Shown here: positions 1-10,244 of the stretch, one piece after another
How positions within the stretch are numbered: the stretch's first letter is position 1
How the letters are laid out: every line of letters starts with the position of its first letter
Origin: Strigamia acuminata
Taxonomy: Eukaryota; Arthropoda; Chilopoda; Geophilomorpha; Linotaeniidae
Direction: 5' to 3'
Length of the DNA stretch: 64,000 nucleotides
Assembly (NCBI GenBank): GCA_949358305.1
Contig: OX442315.1
Coordinates: 2,542,001 to 2,606,000 of the forward strand
Notes under the pieces: generated by a model
The model's input: only the letters and a program-made list of their open reading frames with translations
What the model was told of the DNA's origin: nothing
Database searches by the model: none
Program-made: the position numbers and the translations under genes

Positions 1-2428
1 TCCGTTTTAATGAGAAAGTCAGTGGGCGAAGGAAACCCATTGGCTTTACACGTTATTTGTTTCGTTTCGCCTTTTAGTAAGATTCGGTCTGAACAATCCA
101 AATTATCGTGCAATAACACTCTATTTGTTGCATCTACAACACGTTTTCCGTTATAACACAAACAAAAAACATGAAATTAATAATACCTGAACAGAAGTAG
201 GTCACTTAATACCAAAATATCAAAAAACTCCCCCTTGAACTTCACGGCAACGCATTTAATGTTTTATGCTGGGTTCCCACTTGACTGAATTCAGTCGGCA
301 GAAAATTTATCTTTTCTGCTATTGGTTTCCGTCTGGACTAAAGGTGGGCAGAAAAAAAATCCCGCCGACACTAAAAGCAACGATAAGCGACCGAACACCG
401 GCGATCAAATGCACCTGATGTTCGGCCGATTACCGTTGCTTAGTTCCGGAAACTGATTAGCTCGTGGTGTTTTCTGCAGCGAAAGAAATAGAAATAGAGT
501 CTATTTTTTCTGCCTGTTCTTTTCTGCCCAAATAAGAGGAAGTGACGTCATAGCCGAATATTGGACTTTTTGCCCTGAAACCTAGCATTACGTGCAATGC
601 GCGTCAAAGTTTGATCTTTTGTGCATGAATACTTGAGCATTAGTGGCATTTCTTCTGATAAGGTATTTATTTAATAGTGTCACTTTACTCACAGGGTATT
701 CCAAAAGTTCCGACTAGAATTTCCGTTTCGGTGCCAGACTGGATTTGACATCGAATTTCCTTCTCGTGCTCGCCCACGTGGAAGTGAACTCGAACAATCG
801 ATTCGCATTCCTGCAAATCAGTGTCGAGTGTTATGATTTTATAGTTGTGTTGTTTTGTTTTGTTGTTCTCCGACCAGACGAAGGTGGTCGCACCGGGACG
901 ATTGGACTGCAAGTAAGCGACGCATCTAAAGTCGACGTTCCCGTCCTCGTCCGGATGTATAAAATGTTGCGAATTGTTCGTCCACGATTTGTTGCTATAA
1001 AATAATTCCGACGCTGGTCCTGAAGCATCAATAATAATAACAATATAAACCTCATTCCCTTTTAAGATGACAGTGCGAGGTTAAGCTAAGTACACATGAC
1101 CTGATTCCGTGCACGGAATGATCACTTTCCGTGTGTGGCCAAAAGTTTTGGTCGATGTGGTACGCATGGTTCCGTTCACCACACACGAAAACTTTCTGTC
1201 GACCGAAATTCTATTCTTTCCGGCAGTGACGGTGGACAGAAAAATTCAATTGTTTCCGTGCACAAACAAATTCCGAGTACCCAGAATTCATTGTGATAAT
1301 GCGATCGATCATAACCGGCCGTACACAAGATGGAGATAGATACTGAATACAAAGACAGATAATACTGAAAGTGTTGATTAATTTATTTTATTATTTATTA
1401 TTAATTATTAATTTCAAAATACAGTAATATATTTATTTGTGTGTACCAAACAATTTCCGCGCACGGAATGACACAGGCGGAATCATTTCGTTTGCGGCGT
1501 GACAACCTGAAATTTCAGACTTTGAAAGTCTCATGTGTACTTAGCTTTAAGCCCATTGGCCTGATGGAAAACTCTGACATTTTCGTCAACTGACAACAGG
1601 ACTAGACTGGGTACAAATTTAGTACCGGGAAATCGGGATGGGTCGGGCCGCAGGGACTGGCTAGGATGGACAGGGAAGTAACACCACCTTAATCATATCA
1701 GATTCTAATTGTGCCACTTACTTTTTACTTGGAGGTAGTACACTACGTATTCTTTGTCAGTGATACAGTGATATTCACCCGAATCATACAGTTTGGGACT
1801 ATTCATGCCAATTATACAAAATTCCAAGTTTGTGATTCTGAAGCGTCTGTCACTTGTGTGACCTCTGTCAAGGATTATATGTCGAATGTCGTGGGTGTAC
1901 TTGTAGAATTCACATTCTGTTGTCTTCATGTCGCTGCAGTTAAATGATATTGATTGGTTTCTTTCGGCAAACAGATAGTGTTTCTCGGCAGAAATACCTC
2001 GAATAAAAATAAAACAAAATAAAATAAAACAAAATAAAATAAAATAAAATAAAATAAAATAAAATAAATAAAAAATGACATCCAATTTAGAGGATGTTCC
2101 TTCAGTTTCAAACCTATCAATTTAACTCAAACTCACATGGTCATGGCCCCGATTCATAAATCACTAACGGTAGACTCAATACATTTCAATAGGTTTCCCA
2201 CAGGATGGGCTTTTCCAGTGCAATTTAATTTTTTTGTTATATATACACTTAACGGTCGATTTAACGTTGTCAGCTTTGACAAAAAAAAAACATTTCCCCG
2301 CTCTTTTGTCCATTCTTACCTGCTCTAGAAGTGAAATGTTCTTTTCCAAGACCTGACACAATCACGACGAATCCTAAGAAGATTTGAAGCTTCAACCCGA
2401 GCCAGCCAATCACAACACGAGCACCCAT
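1..2428 (-). CDS. Ig-domain secreted/surface protein, 5' part (exons 1-4, cut by window edge)
   Basis: Four exons read leftwards: 2353-2428, 1722-1997, 693-1019 and 133 to the edge. Exon 1 starts at the ATG at 2426-2428 and encodes a hydrophobic signal peptide of about 25 residues. Each later exon carries one Ig-like domain. All introns are GT-AG and phase 1, the usual pattern for Ig exons. Exon 2 has ISFNCS, CEFY and the F-strand motif DSGEYHC, with extra cysteines beyond the canonical pair. Exon 3 ends in GTFGIP. Exon 4 contains ITCKANGFP. The gene at 46413-47867 has the same exon plan and motifs, so the two are divergently transcribed paralogues. The 3' end lies outside the window, so a membrane anchor cannot be judged. 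A recognition or adhesion role is inferred from the fold only. Confidence 0.75.
1085..1546. mobile_element. TTAA-flanked MITE in intron 2 of the Ig gene
   Basis: Both ends carry the inverted repeat GCTAAGTACACATGA (one end has an extra A), and each end abuts a TTAA (1081-1084 and 1547-1550). The element is about 460 bp without an ORF. It contains several copies of a TTCCGTGCACGGAAT-like palindrome. The TTAA target suggests mobilisation by a piggyBac- or Kolobok-type transposase. Its termini do not match the Kolobok at 21887-36974. Confidence 0.6.
2001..2071. repeat. (AAAAT/AAAAC)n microsatellite
   Basis: A run of 5-bp units AAAAT and AAAAC lies in intron 1 of the left Ig gene, directly next to the splice acceptor of exon 2. 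On the minus strand it forms a long pyrimidine-rich tract in front of that acceptor. Confidence 0.85.
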
Positions 2429-2941
2429 GTTCAAATTAATGAAAATTTTGCAAAAAACAAAACCAGCAATGACACTGCTACTACTAGTATTTACAAAATT
2501 AAAATACAAACAAATTTCACACGTTGTTGAGTGTACACTCAGCACACCTGCAATCCACTAGGCATTGTCCTTGCTTACAACTAATAGGAAACATGCAACC
2601 TTCACTCCACTTATACACATACATATACAATGAGCGCCACAGCGGAAGGAATGTTAAATAAATAAATCAAAATTATGTAAAGGTGTCAGTTGGTTTACTA
2701 CATGTAAATACAGTCGAACCAATAAGAATTGAACCAAAATGTAAAGAAATTGGCCATAAATTTCCATAAGTATACCCAAATTTTAATAATAACCTTTAGA
2801 ATAACAAGAAAACTCAAATTCTGGCCCAAACTCCAATGTAATTATTCATCCGGGCTCTTTTAATTTAAATTAACAAAAAGAACAGCCTTTTGAGTTCATA
2901 CTGGCATGCCGACATGAGTTTCATAACTGGAATTTTCAAAA
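2429..2941. other. Upstream flank of the left Ig gene; no gene seen
   Basis: AT-rich DNA without an ORF, tandem repeat or terminal-repeat structure that I can support. The promoter of the minus-strand Ig gene should lie here. I see no convincing TATA element. Confidence 0.5.
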
Positions 2942-2949
2942 GTAAGTAA

Positions 2950-3084
2950 CAGTGCTGGACTGGCCCGGCGGGCTACCGGGAGTTTCCCGGTGGCCCGTGG
3001 CCGCTGTGGCCTGTCCGGACTTCATTAATTGTGGCCCGGACACCCAGATTTCCCGGCAATAAATTTGTTTCCAGTCCAGCCCTG
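2950..3084. mobile_element. hAT-like MITE (135 bp)
   Basis: The left end CAGTGCTGGACTGG matches the inverse of the right end (CAGGGCTGGACTGG) at 13 of 14 positions. It is flanked by a perfect 8-bp duplication GTAAGTAA at 2942-2949 and 3085-3092. An 8-bp duplication and a CAG start are typical of the hAT superfamily. The GC-rich interior has no ORF. Confidence 0.8.
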
Positions 3085-3407
3085 GTAAGTAATCCCATGT
3101 ACAGCTGCTTAAAATGGGATAATACTATTGGTAAGTTACTTTGCCCTATGTCCATTGGTTGTTTCTCCTGAAAAATGTTTAAGAATTATTACATTTCCTA
3201 CCGTAAGGTTTACTGAATTCAAAAACTGATTTAAAACTGCAGTTATAAACGCATCTGACTGTTTAAATTTTTTAACTTTGAGTCCAATAGTTTAAAACTG
3301 CTGTTTTGTCAAAATGACTCTTCGAATGCAGCTGTAGTGCTTTAATCTCCGAATTATACTTATCTAGTTTCTCGTTCTGAAATGTGTTGACACAACTAAT
3401 TTCAGCA

Positions 3408-3733
3408 CGAGCAATTGTCATTTGTCAAATGTACTTTTAATATATTTTCGATGCATATTTTTACTAATAGAATGTGTCTCAAACATTTGGATTCCGGGGT
3501 TTGGGTCCTGAAGAAAATATGGACGCCAGGTTTTCGCACTACCTGCGTAGAAACAAACGTTTGTTGAGGCAAGTGCAAAATTAACTATTAAATAAATCAT
3601 GGAACACTCAATTACAATTTTTGGCTTCAAAAGGCGTACTTACAGTCACACGTACAACTGATGAATGGTTTGTTCTGTCTTCAATTATTATTTTCCTTAA
3701 ACACGCGGGAACAACGGCAACTCGGGCTGCCAT
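3408..3733 (-). CDS. Possible 5' exons of an unidentified gene
   Basis: An ATG at 3731-3733 opens a 30-codon stretch (3644-3733) that ends exactly at a strong donor (GTAAGT). An acceptor after TTTCTACGCAG at 3543 continues the frame without a shift for about 47 codons to a TGA near 3408. The predicted start is MAARVAVVPACLRK. I do not recognise the product. The second exon may instead splice onward. A diverged duplicate of the DNA just beyond (about 3180-3360) lies at about 5290-5850. This is a weak gene call based only on splice-site and frame consistency. Confidence 0.3.
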
Positions 3734-4252
3734 CTTGCTTTTCACGGACGTTGCTAAAAACTGGCGAACAGGATCAGTGATGCGCAGGCGCAGTTGTGAA
3801 GCGGCAAATTTGAAAGGTATTTAACTGATGAATAAACGGAAATTGTTCAAATTTTCGATAGATTGAATGTGAAATTTATCAAGTTGCGCCACCTAACGTT
3901 AAACTGTCGGCTTCATCTGTTATTCTTAATTGTTTGTTATTGATTGTCAGATGTTGCTGCATAAAATCCATTCAGGACGCCATTAGAAATAAAATGATTT
4001 ATAGTAGCAATTTTACTATTTTTATTTTATAATTTTCATTTGACATCTCACCTTTCTGCGATGTTGTGCCTCAAATTAGGGCATTGCCTTCATTAGGAGC
4101 TTGATCAATGCACAAGATTTCTAAACCTCATGCTTGTTTTAGCAAAAAAAATGAACGTTTGAAGAGTAACAACACTAAGAAGTAAGAAGTATAATAACCA
4201 ATCGTTTGCAATATTAATTTTATTTTACATAAATGTTCACTTCATTCAACAG

Positions 4253-4427
4253 TTATATTTCGGTCGTACAAGTGTGATCACCAACAACTATACGGCAATG
4301 ATACCGGAACTCGAGGTACATTTTTCGACAATCCACTTTCGCAAGCTCAGACTGTCCGTACACTTTAGCTGTCTTGCAGCAGCCATCCATGCGATCACCA
4401 CAACGTTTACCAAGTGGTATACATGGC
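4253..4427 (-). CDS. Cysteine-rich peptide, last exon
   Basis: A minus-strand exon begins after an acceptor (TTATGTCTAG) at 4428 and runs to a TAA at 4253-4255. It encodes about 58 residues with seven cysteines spaced C-x6-C-x6-CC-x15-C-x10-C-x8-C. This resembles a small disulphide-knotted secreted peptide with one additional cysteine. A signal-peptide exon should lie to the right, but I could not identify one with confidence. Possible roles include antimicrobial, protease inhibitor or signalling peptide; sequence alone does not choose between them. Confidence 0.4.
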
Positions 4428-4953
4428 CTAGACATAAAAGGATTAAAATTAATTATAGTTCTTTAATCACTTGTGACGATTCCTGCGTTCGCTTTTGCCA
4501 ATAAACGATACTTATACGAGATAGGCAAAGACATTGTGCGAGCTAAAGTGAATTACTGACTGAATAAAGCTAGACAAATATCAAACAGGAGATCAAAACG
4601 CATTACAATTTATTGGGTGATAAATATACTCACAACTGTGAACATTCTGACCCATATCATTTAAACTACTAAATACAAGAATAAAAACCTTACCGAATCT
4701 TACCGATGCTGACAAACCGGCCCATGCTCTCGACCCGCACGGAGCCGGACATTCAACCAGCTGATGCGACCCAATTTACACACGATTAGATCCGGAAATC
4801 CAGTATTTACCCGTTTTTCGATTATTGTTTGTTTGCTTGAATTATTCGTTAAGGTTTATCAGCAATAGTGTTAGGAATATCTTGGTAGTTTATTACGCGA
4901 AGCAGAATCGTCACACAGCACATTGTAGTGTGCATGTGTACTACATGTATGTA

Positions 4954-5232
4954 CAGCCTTGGATATAAAAATCGTCACAGTCCATCTTGAAGCTCGCCTG
5001 CAGAATGAACGTTTTCGGCTCTATTCACCAGGTAGTGCAAAAATTCACTGATAATTTATGACGTATTAACATTGAAATGATGTCACACCATCACCTTCAC
5101 ATCGTGGGTTTAGATGATTGTGCGACATCATTTCAATGTCCATTTGTCACAAGTTATCAGTGAGTTTTCGCACTACCTGGTGGATACAGCCAAAAACACT
5201 CATTCTGGGACGTTTTTTATGAACCAAGGTTG
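4954..5232. mobile_element. Tc1/mariner-like palindromic MITE, copy 1
   Basis: The element is almost entirely an inverted repeat. The ends read CAGCCTTGGATATAAAAA and, inverted, CAACCTTGGTTCATAAAAAA. The longer arms (near 5011-5090 and 5115-5200) both contain CACCAGGTAGTGC. It is bounded by TA on both sides (4952-4953 and 5233-5234), as expected for Tc1/mariner-type target sites. A second copy of the palindrome is at about 16684-16871. Confidence 0.65.
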
Positions 5233-5384
5233 TACAGGCACTTGATGAATTAAACGTACTCTTCCCTCTCTTCTTTGGTAGTTTCTTCTGAAAATCATTT
5301 AAGATTGTTTGGAGATTGCTACATGTACTGCGTAAAATTTACTGAATCCGAAAAGTCAATTTTAAATTCCAATTAAATACTGTA

Positions 5385-5692
5385 TACCGTACCGCCCCGT
5401 TTAAACGCCCGGGTCAATAAAGCGCCGGCCCCGTTTTAGCGCCGGACAGTCATCGGTGATTTACTAAATTGACGCCGACCCCGAATAAGCGCCGGGTACC
5501 CAAAAATCATTAATTTTTTGCAAAAAATTGGTAATTTTTTCAGAAAAATCGCCTTTTTTTGCGAAAAATCGGCGATTTTTCGGGAATGCGCCGGCTTTAT
5601 TTAATCGCCGGGTTTCATATTGGCGCCGGGAGAAGCAGCTCAAAAAAAGAATTAAACGCCCGGGCGTTTAAACAGGGCGCTACGATATACAT
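5385..5692. mobile_element. GC-rich MITE with GTTTAAACGCCCGGG termini
   Basis: The left end contains CCGTTTAAACGCCCGGG and the right end contains the inverse CCCGGGCGTTTAAACAGGG. Between them are many GCGCCGG/CCGGCGC words, so most of the 0.3 kb can fold on itself. There is no ORF. It interrupts a segment (5290-5850) that is a diverged copy of 3180-3360. The superfamily is not assigned because the exact ends and target duplication are not clear. Confidence 0.5.
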
Positions 5693-6190
5693 ATTTTGCT
5701 TTTTGGCTGCAGATTTAACCAGCCACCATTTTTTTTACTTTGAGTCCAGTAGTTTAAAAATGCTTTTTAGTTTAAACGACTTTTCGAATGCAGCTTTCGT
5801 GCTTTTTTTTTCTGAATTATAGTTACCTGATAGTTCAGTTAACGATGTTGACAAAACAACTTCAACAGTAAGCAAAATCAAAGTAAATATGACGAGAAGA
5901 CTACGGCACTTGTTCATATTGGTATTTGTTTCGAGAAATCTGTAAAAGAAAGGGAAATGCAAATAAAAAAGTAAATTCTCTCTCTCCGTTTAACCAACTT
6001 CCAACACCATGTTCACCTCTGCCTAAGGAGGAAAAAATGTTGTTACCTGTAGTGTTCTTCTTCTGTGTGTGAATCAAATGTATTCTGGCTAGAATATTTC
6101 AATGTTGTTTATATAAGATCAGTGTGCCACATACAGTAATCCATCCACGTAATCATTGCTAATCGGAGCATTTTAAATGGTTTTTTAAAC
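5693..6190. other. AT-rich spacer; no gene supported
   Basis: Part of it (to about 5850) is a diverged duplicate of the DNA near 3230-3360. The remainder holds nothing that I can support. Confidence 0.4.
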
Positions 6191-6192
6191 GT

Positions 6193-6265
6193 ATTTTTAA
6201 TGAATTTTAAATCTACTTTTGATGAATTTTTAATGAATTTTAAATCCACTTTTGATGAGTTTTTA
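6193..6265. repeat. Short tandem repeat, two copies of about 32 bp
   Basis: Two head-to-tail copies of a unit containing AATGAATTTTAAATC and ACTTTTGATGA lie side by side, followed by a partial copy. No coding potential is apparent. Confidence 0.6.
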
Positions 6266-7039
6266 ATGTCAGAACGTACAGCCTTGGACATAAAAATCGT
6301 CACAATCCAGATTTAAGCTCTCCTGCAGAATGAGTAGTTGCATTCAAAAATTAAAATATTTGTGTTTTAACAATTTTAGTTTAAGTGTATTTTAAATTTA
6401 AATTTTGAGTGTGAGAATTTTAACTCTATTTTAGAAAATTGACAATATGTGATAACTTTTACATGACATCATTGATCACCTGATGTGTAATAAATACCAA
6501 AATGTAGCATATAATACTCTTCAAGTGATTAGAAAGAAGTTGAATTGTTGGAATGTTATTATTTTTAGTTTGATTTGGAAGGTAGAAATTTTAAAAGAGT
6601 ATGACCAACTGGCACCAGAGGTCATTGATAGCATCAATTCAAAGATGAAGTCATTGGATATGACATGGAGAAAGAAAGAAGAAATTAATTAATAAAGCAT
6701 GTAAGTAATATTTATTATCAATCTTCGTTAGAAAAATATCAAATTTTATGGTTTGAATAAAAATGGTATAAAATTAAAGATGTTCACATGTGAGTTACCT
6801 ATTTTCATGAAAATTCTTCAGAAATTGAAATTCAAAATTTTTGTATTTATGTTTTATGTGTGTGTGTGTTGCACAAAAATTTAAAATAAAACAGGAAGTG
6901 AAGTGATATCATATAACTACAGATAAAATTTTAATTTGTGAGTGCTTGAATTTTAACTGAATTTTGCTTCAATTTTTATAAAAGTTTGTACACAAATGTA
7001 ATGCATAACTAAACTTAAAATTGAAGTAAAATAGAGTTT

Positions 7040-8042
7040 TGTCACGGCCCGGCATTTACGCGCTTTGTAATCCTCACCTAATTGTTGTGTTGTGCGCGTT
7101 ATTCCGTGTGTTTTCCACCATTGTTAAAACTCTCAATAAATCCCTAAACCTATTTGTGTTTGAATTTGAGTTTTGATTTGTCCTCATTTCTTATTCATGT
7201 TTATCCCTTGATTTGGTCTGGTGTGGCTCAATTCTGCCACATCAGACTAGTCTAAGTTGTGTATTTCCCACTGTTACCCCTCCTGATTTCGTTTAGTTTA
7301 TCCTACCTAATTTAAATGTTTAGTCACTCGCGACTGACTCATCGCGATGATTATTCACGAGCGCGCCTGATTGGCTTACGCGTGCTTGACTCATGGTTTT
7401 CCCCTCGTTTTCTGTGATGGACTTGGCCCAAGTTCACTTCTGAGCTGTTTCAGCCAAGTCTGATCAGAAGGCGTAAGACCATGAGCTATCGTAGGTGCCT
7501 TAACTGGCCGTTGTGCATTTGGCAGTCTCTCCTGTGTTAACTCACAGTATAACTCCATGCCACGTAATTGTGCATGTTTGAGTATATTCATGGTCATATC
7601 GCGTGTCTAAATTCCGCGTGTCATCTTTGTTTCCTTTCCTTTCGATGTTCTTTTGTGTTTACACGACGTTTTATGCCGCTGACGTGCCTCTGGACTAGAA
7701 ATTAGATTCAAGTAGCTAATGAGTTGTTTATTTCGTCTTTTGCGCGCGATTAGTGCGCGCTTGCTCGGTCTGGCCGCTCCGCCATTAGGGGTCCCTGCCA
7801 GATTAGCCTAAGCCACGTTTGCGTTGTTAATTCCGCACGTGAGCATTACTTCTTCCATTTTTAAGGCTCCAACAAACCCGGTAAAATTTGTGAAATGATC
7901 GAATAGGGGAATAAGCTTGCCGCCACCCTCCAGGCTGCTTATTGTTGCCCGGGCCCTTATTCGGGACCAGGCTCTCCCAGTATCGTAACTGGTGCGCCTT
8001 TCAAACGCGGTTTCCAATACCAGAAACAACCGGTTCATGACA
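7040..8042 (+). repeat. Gypsy-1 5' LTR
   Basis: Begins TGTCACGG and ends CATGACA, giving a short TGTCA/TGACA terminal inverted repeat. It carries an AATAAA signal near 7135. It has no coding content; small antisense ORFs here recur in the 3' LTR only because the LTRs are copies. Confidence 0.95.
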
Positions 8043-8044
8043 CG

Positions 8045-8062
8045 TGGTGCCGAAACCCGGGA
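8045..8062 (+). promoter_or_regulatory. Gypsy-1 primer binding site, tRNA-Phe
   Basis: TGGTGCCGAAACCCGGGA begins 2 nt after the 5' LTR. It is an 18/18 complement of the 3' end (with CCA) of metazoan cytosolic tRNA-Phe as I know that sequence. It primes minus-strand cDNA synthesis. Confidence 0.85.
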
Positions 8063-8255
8063 CCTTGTTGGAGTTTATTCAGTCTAGCGCATATAAACTA
8101 GTTGCTATTTAACAAGCATTAGTGGCGTTTTTTAGAGACTATTTTGCCGAAAGGAAGGTTTCAGAGTAACTAACTTTTCATAGTACTCGCGTATCGTTTA
8201 ATTACGGTGCGCATCATTTGCAGTGAGCTGCTATTACCCTTATTGTCTCACTAAC

Positions 8256-10244
8256 ATGGCGAATAAGGAAGAAACTCCCGAGAAAAAGAGAGGGATGTTT
8301 GCCGACCTCATAGATCGTTGGGATCCTGTGCGTTTACGCGAGGAGAGACAGCGACGTGAGGAAGCAGAGCGAATGCGCGGTCTGAGACCGGGCGCTCTTC
8401 GTGGGATGTTGGAGGAAATACCAACAGATTCCACTGACCAGCCTAGCTCTATGGAAAGAGATATAAACCCCACATTGGAGGGGCCGATAAGCGTGCATAC
8501 AGTAACCCCGGCCAGCGTTATAGCTGGTTTGGGAGAAGAAGCGCGTTTGCAAAACATTGCTTCGGCTCCAGCAAGAAATGAATCAGAAGCGCCACCAGAG
8601 GTGCCTGGTTTGGGGGCTTATCTCCATGATATGGAGGTGGCAATTTCCGCAAGACTGGATCGGGCCATAAATGCACAATTGCATGGTTGGGCCGAGGATA
8701 CGGTCGAACGTGTAAGGAAAGTGGTGGAGGACTGTACTGCTCAACGACCGCCATTGGTGGGTGGAATTCCATTAATTCCGCCGCCACAGGAACCTCATAT
8801 CCTCCTGGGCGTGTCGGGGCGGACGGTTCCCCAAATTATACCTCGCTCCACTGGGGACGCGTCTATAATTCTAACGCCAAGTGAGATAATATTGGGTGGG
8901 GCCCGTGCAGCACCCAGTGTGCAGGGGAGAATCCATGTGCAGTCTCGTGAAGTGGATCCAGTCGTTGTCCAAATTAACAGCGAAATAATGCGATCAATAA
9001 TTCGCAGTAAGGCATCGGTAGTGGGTGCACCGTCATCCATACCGTTGAGCCAGCTGGAAAGAGAGAGAAATTCTCAAAGTGGGCAGCGGCCAAGGCCTAA
9101 TGTTCCGCTTCAAACTGGTGCTGTTCCACAAATACCTGTATTTCAACAGACAGGGCAATTACCGCAACCGCAATGGCGGCAGCAACCACAGCAGTTTGCT
9201 CGAACTTCCGGTATGAGGATGGGGAAGTTACCGGAGTTCAATGTGAGCAAGGGCGCCTATAACGCAGTGGATTTGTTTCTCACTCAACTGCGAGCCCATT
9301 TCTTTACTTCGGGAATGGCGGAGTCGGTGTATCTTGAGTATTATGTGCCTCAAGCTTTAAAAGGCGAGGCTCTGGACTGGTACATTGATTTGCTTCCGAA
9401 GCCTGAGTTTTGGGATGAGTTCGCGCATTTGTTTAAAGACGCGTTCTCTCTCACCGTCGCTGAAGCTACTGTCAATTTGGCGGAAAAGCGACAGGCGATG
9501 GGGGAGCCAACTGCAAAATTTTTGCGCGAGACTAACCGATTCCTACAAAAAACAGGGATAGTTGGGGACAGTCAAAAATGGGATATAGCCCAACGACGAC
9601 TGCAACCTGACGTTGCGGAAGTCATGCGTCAGATGGGCGTATTAACCTTGTCGCAAGCCATTGTTAGGGGACACCAAGCAGATAGCGAGCTGCAACTACG
9701 ATCTCTCCATAAAAAAGATTTCGACCTGCACGGGGTTAAGCGAGGCCAAATGCCGGTTCCCCAGCATGCAGCTCAGACTAAGCAAGAAGCCGCCGTGAAG
9801 AAACCGGTTGAGATGATTAAGAACTCGACTCGACATTTTTTCACGCGCAATAAGGTTGCGGCCGTGATGGAAGTCTTGGGTGAATTAGAGGAAGGTGGCA
9901 TGTTTGATGATGACAATCAAAGCGTAATGGCACAGACAGTCCGTAGTATTATGGCTACGAAAACTGCGCCTATTGTTGGAACAGAGCCACCGGTAGAGAC
10001 TGGAGAACCTCATGTCTGCAGTCAAAACAACTCCTTCGCTCAGGGCTCCGGCCCACCTAAGGACATTAAGTTGCCACCCGGAGCGGAGTGGGCCAAAAAC
10101 AGGCGCGATCGGTGGTATATGCGTGACATTAAATTGAACGCTCCGCTATGCCCGCACTGTTATAAACCTTGGGTCGTTCCGGGAAACGACAGAGGGCCCC
10201 CACTGAAGTCCGACGCCAAAGTGGTGGACCCAAAGAAGAAGTAG
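8256..10244 (+). CDS. gag: Gypsy-1 Gag
   Basis: A 662-aa ORF from the first in-frame ATG (8256) to TAG (10242-10244). It forms the virus-like particle. The N-terminal half is charged and proline-rich. A capsid-like region lies around residues 330-440, with an FLTQLRAHF helix and ALDWYIDLL, as in other retrotransposon Gag proteins. There is no CCHC knuckle; instead a conserved CPHCYKPW motif lies 25-30 residues from the end, preceded by a C/H-containing stretch, which may bind zinc. The last codons overlap pol and contain the frameshift site. Gypsy-2 Gag shares these features. Confidence 0.9.
   Translation: MANKEETPEKKRGMFADLIDRWDPVRLREERQRREEAERMRGLRPGALRGMLEEIPTDSTDQPSSMERDINPTLEGPISVHTVTPASVIAGLGEEARLQNIASAPARNESEAPPEVPGLGAYLHDMEVAISARLDRAINAQLHGWAEDTVERVRKVVEDCTAQRPPLVGGIPLIPPPQEPHILLGVSGRTVPQIIPRSTGDASIILTPSEIILGGARAAPSVQGRIHVQSREVDPVVVQINSEIMRSIIRSKASVVGAPSSIPLSQLERERNSQSGQRPRPNVPLQTGAVPQIPVFQQTGQLPQPQWRQQPQQFARTSGMRMGKLPEFNVSKGAYNAVDLFLTQLRAHFFTSGMAESVYLEYYVPQALKGEALDWYIDLLPKPEFWDEFAHLFKDAFSLTVAEATVNLAEKRQAMGEPTAKFLRETNRFLQKTGIVGDSQKWDIAQRRLQPDVAEVMRQMGVLTLSQAIVRGHQADSELQLRSLHKKDFDLHGVKRGQMPVPQHAAQTKQEAAVKKPVEMIKNSTRHFFTRNKVAAVMEVLGELEEGGMFDDDNQSVMAQTVRSIMATKTAPIVGTEPPVETGEPHVCSQNNSFAQGSGPPKDIKLPPGAEWAKNRRDRWYMRDIKLNAPLCPHCYKPWVVPGNDRGPPLKSDAKVVDPKKK

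Noticed and set aside
7391-8038. Minus-strand ORFs of 68 and 76 codons, repeated at 15906-16553
   Set aside because: They lie inside the Gypsy-1 LTRs and recur only because the LTRs are identical; no domain.
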